Shown piece after piece: positions 55,931 through 64,000 of a DNA stretch of 64,000 nt. The translations under genes and the position numbers were made by a program. Every line of letters starts with the position of its first letter. The first letter of the stretch is position 1. The DNA comes from Microplitis mediator. Its lineage: Eukaryota > Arthropoda > Insecta > Hymenoptera > Braconidae. The stretch lies in the NCBI RefSeq assembly GCF_029852145.1, contig NC_079975.1, positions 17,667,275-17,731,274 on the forward strand, given 5' to 3'. The notes beneath the pieces are model-generated. The model saw only the letters and a list, made by a program, of their open reading frames with translations. It was not told the origin of the DNA and ran no database searches.

Positions 55931-58178
55931 TTTCATTGTTAAAACTATTGCTGATATTCCAATACCAGAAAAACGTAAACCTGGTCGACCTCGGAAACAA
56001 CCAGTTACCGTCCAATCAAGTGATCCGACATCACCAGTACGGCATGCCAGAGACAGTGCTTTTCCGAGCCTCGCTAGTAATCGCGTACCACCTTCCAAAA
56101 ATTCTGAAAAACCAGGACCACTATCTAAAAAAACTCGAACGACTGACTATCAACTGACATACGTAAATAATCAGCAAGGCAAAGAAACACCTGCGCTAAC
56201 TGCACCAATACAGAACCCACTGCTTAGAAATGTTATTGAAGTATCACCTGGACCATCCTTAGGAAATGAAAACTATTACTAGGGTCAACGTGCTGAAGAT
56301 CCGACTTACGAATCGCCACTTCCAACTAGGCAACCCGAAGCACAATCCCACGGACCATCTAACGTAACCTTTCGACATCCTGTAGGACGATCGACTCCTG
56401 CAGTTATCTTGGAAGGATCTACAACAGATTCGGAGAGAGATGACATAATACCACGGGGCGCAGCAAGCAGACAATGGGCTAATCTACCTAATCCACCCAA
56501 TTTATCTAATTTACCACCTATTTTACCGACTATCGACGAAATTCATTCAAGTACAGATACGGATGAAGAAGTACAACAACCACAACCGAGAGAAAAGAAA
56601 TCTGTAGCTGATACTGTTCCCTGCGAATTATTTTACCCCGGTATGGAGAAAAATGAAAATAAAATATCTTTGCACACAATAAATGAAAACTCGACATACT
56701 ACAGAGATAATTACTTGCATTTCATTTCTGCTGATTGTGAACTTACAACTATCACATCAGAACTACTAATAGAAACAGATAAGATCGATCCACAGGATTT
56801 GAAATTGAAGGAGCCCAAAATTAATCAAGTATTGATAACACCACACGGTAAACATAAAATCCTCAGTGCAGTGTGAAAGAAAAATCTCTTTGACTCATTT
56901 TCCATACAAGAGTTAAAAGATGTGCTAAAAACCGTCAAAAATGTACTGAACCACTACGGCGTAAAAACTTAGCGAATCTCAAAACCAGGAGATATGCTTG
57001 AAGGCTTAAGCCAGTCACTCGTCACTGACGTGCTCAAGAAATGCTTAGATGACTGTGAATGTTCACTCACCATTTGCCATGGAAGTGTAACCATACCAGA
57101 CGAAGATGTCCGCAAAGATATCATCACGGAATATTACGAGAGCCTAACAGGTGGTCATAAAGGTATCACTAAAACATATCGAAGAATTCGTGAACGTTTT
57201 TACTGGCCAAACATGAGAGACGACATTACAGAGTTCATTCGCACCTGCAGAAGTTGTCAAGAGCAGGAATTGGTCCGAATCAAGACTAAGGAACCAATGA
57301 TCATCACAGACACTCCTGCAGAGACCTCCGACAAAATCTCAATAGACACAGTGGGACCACTGCCTCAAACGCCATCAGGTAATATGCATATCCTCACTGT
57401 GCAAGACAATCTCACAAAATATTGCGTAGCAGTGCTAATACCAAACATAAAGGCTGAAACAATTGCAGACGCACTCGCTCGTCATGTGATTATTCAGTTT
57501 GGGTGACCTCGCGTAATATTAAGTGATCAAGGTAGATCGTTTGTTGGTAAAATATTTCATCACCTAGCCAAGCTTTTTAAAATTAAGCAAGTAACTACCT
57601 CAGGGTACCATCCACAAACTAATGGATCTCCAGAGCGTAGTCTTATAGTATTGGCAGAATTTATCAAGCATAACGTAGATAAATATGAAGATTGGGACAA
57701 ACTCGTTCCCTTCGCAATGTTTTCATATAATATTTCTGTACATGAATCCACTAATTTCACCCCTTTCGAACTTATATACGGTGAAAGAGCGCGTATACCC
57801 AGTTCTTTTCCACCTCCCGACAAAACCGAAACTTATGGAACTGACCTACACGACTTAGTCAACCGTATGGATGACATGAGACATTTTGCGGCATCTAATA
57901 TAAGTAGATCCAAACACCGCTCTAAACGTTACTACGAAGCTCACCTGAACCCCGGTACATTGAATGTTGGAGATCAGGTATATGCTATAAAAAAACCTCG
58001 AAAAGGTAAATTCGATTCACACTATATAGGCCCGTATATTTTAGCTGAATTGTTAGATAATAACACCGCTATAATTGAGCATGAAAAGGGCAAACGTTCT
58101 CCTAAACACATGGATAAGTTAAAAATCTGTAATACTAGAGATTCTACTAATACTAACACTGACACACAATCTGATTAA
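55931..58178 (+). pseudogene. Gypsy-type linker and integrase, copy 2
   Basis: The Pro/Ser-rich linker has an AT-hook-like 'KRKPGRPRKQP', then integrase: zinc region ('YYESLTGGHKGITK', 'RTCRSCQEQ'), core Asp in 'DKISIDTVGPLP', second Asp in 'VILSDQGRSFVGK', Glu in 'GYHPQTNGSPERS', and C-terminal 'VGDQVYAIKKPRKGKFDSHY'. In-frame stops occur at about 56280, 56874, 56970 and 57505. The last part (57651-58178) is open. It ends 90 bp before the envelope gene. Confidence 0.9.
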
Positions 58179-58352
58179 CATATCACTATTTCCCGTATGT
58201 CCTACTAATCGTTATGTTTTAGTTATATAAAATTACTCCAGGTAAAACGAGTAAAAATCCGAGCACCATAGGGTGGATAAAATTCATCCTCTGGGTAACG
58301 TCAGCTGTCCAATTGACGTACGGATTTATGGCATACAACTGTGGGGCCCCAT

Positions 58353-61300
58353 TAGGGTGAGCCAAAAAAAATGACCTATCGAATTCATGGGTTAAAATGA
58401 ACCTATTTACCGAGAAAAAAATTTCCCTGCAAGGAAGGATTTTTAGATCAATTTTAAAAGGTGTCGGTGGGCATTCAAAGTTTCCCATTTAAATAACACG
58501 TAAAAAAATCTTTTTTCATTAAAAATACCATAACTTTTGAACCGTTTAGGATAAATTTTTTTTACATCGCAGATTCTTGTAGAGCATAAAATTTCCTAAC
58601 AAATCTACCTCAGGGTCATTTTTTTCAATTAAAAAATTCGTATATTTAAAAGCTTTGAAAAGCGTAAAAAATCAAAATATGCAGTTTTAGTTTTTTTTGA
58701 TTAAAAATGGTCGTATTTAACAAAAAAAAAACTTAAATTCAAATAAAATAGTTAAAAAATATCGTTTATAATCTATATTTGTCAAAAGAAAAGTTATTAT
58801 ATTTAATAATTAATATTTTATTGCATTTGAAATCATGTAAACACTGTTGTTAGTCCTTAATAAAATTAAATTTATTACAATTAGGATATTGCTGACGATG
58901 TAATTGCACTACTTGTAAGATGATTTGTTTTTCTTCTTCATTTTTGGTTAGAGTTCGATTGTATTTCTGTATCAACGCAATAGCTCGTTCAGCGATATCA
59001 TTAACACATTTGATGTTTTTAACAATATTGGAACATGATTTCTATGAATTATTTTCTGCCCAATGTTCTGGCTCAATATTTAAAAAGTCCGGTGATAACT
59101 CAAGTAACTCAAAAAATTCTAACGATCTTTTTGTGATAAAATCACTGATATTTTTTGAGCATATCGTGTCAAGTTGTGTTTTAGTTAATGTAATTTTGTT
59201 TTCATCAACTTCGTTTTCGTCTTTTTTCGTAGCATTAATCATTTTCTTTTTTAAATCCAAACTTATACTAGAATTAAAAAAGGACATTGCTGCAAGTCTT
59301 TCTGTGAGGTACCATAAGTGTCGCGAAAATGTTAATACAGTAGCATTTGAGATCTTTTTGTTGATATTTTTATAGTTGATTAAAGTTTTCAAAAAATTTA
59401 AGTCTTGAACTGGAGCTTTTATCGGACAAGGAGCTTCAAACCATGCTTTCACATAAACAATACTTATGAAACTACAAACGTCACCCAATCCAAGCAAATC
59501 TTTTTTACTACCAACATTAAATTGTTTTTGGAACATATACATTTTGAGGCAATATATGGCCTTGGACATCCATCTCGCATGATGAGTTGCTCCAGGAGCT
59601 TTAAATGTAATAGGATAAGTTTGTGTGCCATTTAAAAAAATATAGACTAGTTCCAGAAATTCTTTATAATCATCTCGAGGATGGTGTTCCTGGAAAAATT
59701 CAATAATCATGTTTTTTAGTATTTAAATGGTTGAAAGCTCGAATTGACTGAAACTAATTAAATAACCAAAAATAGTTCATACATGGAGTTGTTTCGAAAT
59801 AAATTCCAATACATTTTCTCTTTCGTCGATGACTTTATTACGTATAATTTTATTGTCCAATCCAGTTATGTAATTACTCTGATCAATATTTTTCCAAGTT
59901 TGCCGAAATCGTTCAAACGTAGAAACATTTGGACCTGACATTGCAGGTAAACAAGTTTGGCATGCTTTCTGAAGAACCAACTCATAAACATGATGTCGAC
60001 AAGCGAAATAAAGAAATTTCTTTTCAAGCATACGTTCCAATGTCGCACATGCACCACTGTGCGGTCCTATAATAATAAATGTAATAAATTAAAACTGAAA
60101 AACAGTCAAACTTTAACCCAAGTTTCGTTTACCTGTATTGAAAGCCGTTGTATCGAAGCATAAGCCTTTTATCTTGTCAGCAATATCCCAGTCATCTAAT
60201 GAGTCAATTATTGACCAAGTTTGTTGCTCTCCTGTCCCGCTTTCGATTTTTGGTATCTTTAGTAACTGTTCGAAATTTGAACCAGATACAACAACTGCAA
60301 GCCTATCAACTTTATCATATCCACAAACGTCAACAAGAAATTTCGTATCCCAGTGAAGAAAAAGATTGTTCGGAAATTGGATTTTGTCTTTCAAATCATT
60401 TACGATATCTTTTCTAGCTTCTAATCGACGCCTTCGAATAGTAGTGTAGCTTAAATAAGTATCTTCAACTGGCACTCCTAATGACTCAGAGTAGGCAGCG
60501 AGAATATATACTGCGTTTCTGCTGCTAGTATTAGTTTGATCGAGAGCACTCACTACTGCAGGACTTATGACGTCGATTTTCTTTGGTTTTTTATGATTTT
60601 CAGGATAGGGATCTTCTAAATCTGAAGCAAATCGTTTTAAATCATTGGAAAATGATGAAATAGATTTTTGAAGCTCCTGTTCAGGTGAAGCATAAAAAGA
60701 AGTACTTTGACTCGTACCTGAAAATTTAAATGAATTAAGAAAGTGTAATTAATATTTATACAAAAAAAAAATATTATAATCTTTGAACGAAATAACTTAC
60801 TTGGTAATTCTAGCTCTGGAATTCGTATGTCACTTAATGCAGACTTTGCAATTGAACGTCGAAGTCGTGTATCTTCGTTTAGCAAAGCTTTTTGTTCATC
60901 AGTTAAAAATTGTTCTGATGATTTCTTAGAAATATTAAACAACATATCTAACTTTTGAGTAAACTCCCTTTCCTTATTTTTTTTGCAATAGTTTTTTTAT
61001 TATTTCGGGATTTTAAAAGAGATTTCCATTCCCGAAATAAACATTCAATTTTGCCCATAACATAAAATAGCTTAATTTTAGGAAGATTAAAATTACTCCA
61101 TATTTTTATTACGTCATTGGCAACTTCTGTAGCACTCTTCCGAATAGTTAGGTTAAAGGACTTATGTTTATAAAAGAATAAACTTAAGATTTGTCGTTTC
61201 GTTGGAAGTTTACGCTTATTAATTTGGCTAGTTTCAAAACCAACTACAAATATTGAATTTCCAGCCATTTTATAATTTTTAATAAGTTGATAGCACTCTT

Positions 61301-62246
61301 TTTTCTTACTTATTTTTAATATTTGGAGAACTAAGTGACAGGTTTGTTATATTAGAACAGAGAGGTTATAAACAGAAATTATTTTGTAGTTATTAATTAA
61401 AAAAAGATACACTATCGTCCATTAGAACTCAATGACATATTATGATTGAGTAATCGAAACAAACAGAACTTCTTAAATAAAATGCTTGTCAGAAGAAACA
61501 AAAACTTAATGAATATTTGACGGCAATGCCTCAAGAGAGCACCACTATCGACTCTTCCAGGAAGCTACACTTTATGAACAATTGTTTAAACGACGGAAAC
61601 AGCTGATTTTACTTTTTACCGACAGCTGTTAAGTAAATTATTACTTAATTTCTTGAAATCATTTAAGTGTTGAAAAATCTAAATTTTGTAATTAATAACG
61701 TTAATAATTGTGAGAAAAAATTTTTTAAAACGAAGGCAATCATGAAGTTTTTTAAATACAAAAATATTTTGTTAATTTTGCAACAAAAAATTAATAAATA
61801 TAAGAACTTTTTTCTTTGACAAATATAGATTATAAACGATATTTTTTTAACTATTTTATTTGAATTTAAGTTTTTTTTTGTTAAACACGACCATTTTTAA
61901 TCAAAAAACACTAAAACTGCATATTTTGATTTTTTACCCTTTTAAAGCTTTTAAATATACGAATTTTTAAATTGAAAAAAATGACCCTGAGGTAGATTTG
62001 TTAGGAAATTTTATTCTCTACAAGAATCTGCGATGTAAAAAAATTTATCCTAAACGGTTCAAAAGTTATGGTATTTTTAATGAAAAAAGATTTTTTTACG
62101 TGTTATTTAAATGGGAAACTTTGAATGCCTACCGACACCTTTTAAAATTGAGCTAAAAATCCTTCCTTGCAGGGAAATTTTTTTCTCGGTAAATAGGTTC
62201 ATTTTAACCCACAAATTCGATACGTCATTTTTTTTGGCTCACCCTA
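58353..62246. mobile_element. hAT-type DNA transposon, 3.9 kb, 8-bp target duplication
   Basis: Ends are TAGGGTGAGCC...GGCTCACCCTA, with an exact 8-bp duplication GGCCCCAT at 58345-58352 and 62247-62254; removing the element and one copy rejoins the envelope reading frame. Inverted similarity extends about 450 bp inward on each side (to about 58800 and 61800). Inside is a transposase gene on the - strand. Confidence 0.9.
59042..61268 (-). pseudogene. hAT-like transposase gene, multi-exon, one frameshift
   Basis: ATG 61268 (MAGNSIFVVGFETSQ). A 1-nt shift in an A-run near 60980 separates this from 'LTDEQKALLNEDTRLRRS'. Predicted exon joints: donor gtaagt at about 60801; exon 60717-60133; exon 60066-59783; exon 59689-59042, all with GT/AG and compatible phases. 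The core includes 'LHWDTKFLVDVCG', 'GLCFDTTAFNTG', 'FACRHHVYELVL' and, near the end, 'TFKAPGATHHARWMSKAIYC' followed by 'LTFSRHLWYLTERLAA'. This combination belongs to a widespread arthropod transposase group usually left 'uncharacterized'; the 8-bp duplication supports hAT. If the A-run is a sequencing error the gene could be intact. Confidence 0.78.
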
Positions 62247-63420
62247 GGCCCCATCAATAAACGTTACTTCATTATCCCTACTAGATATTAAAGATTGCAA
62301 TATGCCTGCCGCGAAACCAACAATTAAAAACACCAAGGTCCAACTGTTGCAATCCAGCAGTTTCTCTCTTATAAAAGTAATTCAGTGCAAACTTTACATC
62401 CAACGAACAATTTATCATTGTGGCGTACTTGACCACTTGTTTGTAGAAACGAGCAATAGTATGGAGTTTATGCAAGAATGAAGTCATGAAGTTTGCAAAT
62501 CGGTTCATGATAGCGGACTCTTCATGTACCGAGATACTACACTTGCAGGTGTTCAGAAAAACGCAACGACTAGATTCCCGATCACCCTAGCACGTTCATT
62601 CACCGCCGGTGGTGGTTGTACAAAGGAATCATATACCGATCCATACGGCCAATGGGAAAAAGTCACTGTAACTGGACATGCTACTTTCACTCTGCAAGAC
62701 TACTACACTCCCATTAATCTGGATCAAAATGAAGTAATATTATAATCTGGAGTACGATGCAAATATTAGCAAGCAAAATGTATGGACATCGAAGGAGGAA
62801 ACACCTTTTGGGTCTTGCTACCGCCTGACCAGTGCAACTCACGCAAGTTCTCAATACTCTATGAAGGAACAGCTAACAAGATACAAGATCACGTCGATAG
62901 GAAATTCGGAGAAGAAGTATATTTAGTAACTACTGGAGGCGTAAAATTCGCACTAACGACGAAGGGTCATATTGCAAACTGCGCCACCAAACTGATTAAG
63001 ACTGAACATCCTAGACTCTTCATACTTGACTCCGAAAATAGCGAATTTTTCAACGACGCCAACAGGATAGATACGCAATCTATGGATCTTTTCACTTACA
63101 TCGACACTAAATTTGTATATCTAGAACGCCACCTTCACAACCAGATCATGATGCTGTACAACGATATGATCAGACAGGAATGTGAGTAAGAAAAGAAGGT
63201 TTTGCAAAATGCACTTATTATAGCTATGCTAGCACCTGATAAATTTGCATTCCAATTCATGAAGAAACCGTGATATATTGATCATGTCTCAAGTGAAGTA
63301 ATAAGATTCGCTAAGTATATAGCAGTGGACGTAAAAAGACGAGATACAAGAGAATGCTACCAAGAATTACCTGTACTAATAGGTAACGACACATACTATT
63401 CGCTCCGTGCGAAGTCATGG

Positions 63421-63554
63421 TAGGGGAAACCAAATCGATGCCAGTACAATCTACCGATGATTTTGGTACTAACGGAGGATATTTTATTCTTTCAGTATAT
63501 CAAATACACGTAATAATTTTAATTTTTTTTGTGTTTTTAATTAAAAAGAAAAAA
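63421..63554. other. Spacer after the envelope remnant
   Basis: Short AT-rich stretch where similarity to the envelope gene ends and before the THAP-like exon. Nothing recognised. Confidence 0.4.
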
Positions 63555-63693
63555 ATGAGCCACTTAAGTTGTTGTTTTGTAAACTGTTAACATACAAGTA
63601 TAAAAAGTGATTGCCAATTTTATAAATTTCCTGTTGTGTCATGGAAATTAAAACAAAGAAAAAAATGGATAGCTGCAGTAAGAAGGGAAAAGT
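63555..63693 (+). pseudogene. THAP-type zinc-finger first exon, with a stop
   Basis: ATG 63555 opens 'MSHLSCCFVNC', a stop, then 'HTSIKSDCQFYKFPVVSW' and 'RKKWIAAVRREK', directly followed by a consensus donor GTAAGT (63691 onward). The CxxxC start, the F-x-x-FP motif and KW-x-AA-RR are the hallmarks of the N-terminal half of a THAP domain, found in P-element transposases and host THAP genes. The TAA at 63588-63590 falls just after the second Cys. The remainder would lie in a further exon that I could not place before the window ends. Confidence 0.6.
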
Positions 63694-64000
63694 AAGTACT
63701 ACCATAACCTTAATTTCAATCATGAAAGTGACACTGAAAATTGCAGGCATCAGAAAATTTATAGTTTTTTTTTATAGACAGTTTATTATTATTTTCGAAC
63801 AATAATAAAGAAAATTTATATTTTGAGGTGTTCATTCATTTATTTACTTAATACTAAAAACATTGTCTGATGTCTGTAACAGCAAGTGTCAAACTAATAT
63901 CATTCATACATCTTGTATAAAAAAATTAATTAAAAATTTCATTTTATTTCTTATTAAGTGTTGTGGATCACGATGGTATCCCAAACCACATGATTATATT
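63694..64000. other. Right-edge stretch
   Basis: AT-rich sequence; probably intron following the THAP-like exon. No other feature recognised. Confidence 0.4.

Larger units (their letters stand above)
58268..63420 (+). pseudogene. Class-III-like envelope gene, copy 2, split by a hAT element
   Basis: Homologous to 27533-31272. The initiator position reads ATA (58268-58270) where the other copy has ATG, followed by the signal peptide ('FILWVTSAVQLTYGFMAYNC'). At 58353 the hAT element interrupts; reading resumes at 62255 and runs with stops (near 62480, 62743, 62767, 63187) through 'GNTFWVLLPPDQCNSRKFS' to about 63420, where similarity is lost. The membrane anchor and everything after it are absent. 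Because the copy lacks the solo LTR, it shows the empty site for that insertion. Confidence 0.78.

Overview
This is eukaryotic nuclear DNA, almost certainly from an arthropod and most likely an insect. It is AT-rich, carries intron-containing genes, and is built almost entirely of mobile elements nested inside one another. No bacterial features (operons, Shine-Dalgarno sites, CRISPR) are present. I recognise no conventional host housekeeping gene. The insect assignment is an inference from the element families: Polintons, Gypsy elements with envelope genes, palindromic TA-target elements, and hAT, Mutator and piggyBac relatives.

Region 1 (1-12.5 kb) is a decayed Polinton/Maverick on the + strand. 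In order it carries the C-terminal part of protein-primed DNA polymerase B, a small conserved protein, a packaging-type ATPase, a chromodomain integrase, a penton-like minor capsid protein, a PX-like protein, the double-jelly-roll major capsid protein and an adenain-like protease. A 2.0-kb palindrome sits between polB and the rest. The ATPase, integrase and penton genes are broken and the capsid gene has lost its ATG, but PX and protease are intact. Next come a three-exon gene for an acidic, Gln-rich, probably nuclear protein on the - strand, a relic of a second capsid gene, and a secreted PI-PLC X-domain gene broken by a 353-bp palindromic MITE.

Region 2 (13.2-22.7 kb) holds the polB of a second Polinton on the - strand. 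A second copy of the same MITE and a 4.8-kb element with very long inverted arms interrupt it. Each arm of that element carries the same three-exon gene, and two solo-LTR-like insertions sit inside it. Two unrecognised ORFs that may be Polinton accessory genes lie on its far side.

Region 3 (23.2-38.8 kb, - strand) is Gypsy-type endogenous retroelement material: gag, RT-RNase H and integrase, then a second overlapping pol piece that leads into a class-III-like envelope gene. Just 118 bp downstream is an unrelated envelope gene of the baculovirus-F/errantivirus type. A solo LTR interrupts the first envelope gene and a Mutator-like transposon interrupts the second.

Region 4 (38.8-54.4 kb) is mostly non-coding. 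It holds two tandem paralogous small basic ORFs (one split by a 304-bp MITE), a TTAA-flanked MITE, a 72-bp minisatellite, a 5'-truncated LINE, and a second copy of the 2-kb palindrome family.

Region 5 (54.4-63.4 kb, + strand) is a second Gypsy copy (gag, protease, integrase, envelope; RT deleted). A 3.9-kb hAT element with an 8-bp target duplication is inserted in its envelope gene. A THAP-like exon lies near the right edge.
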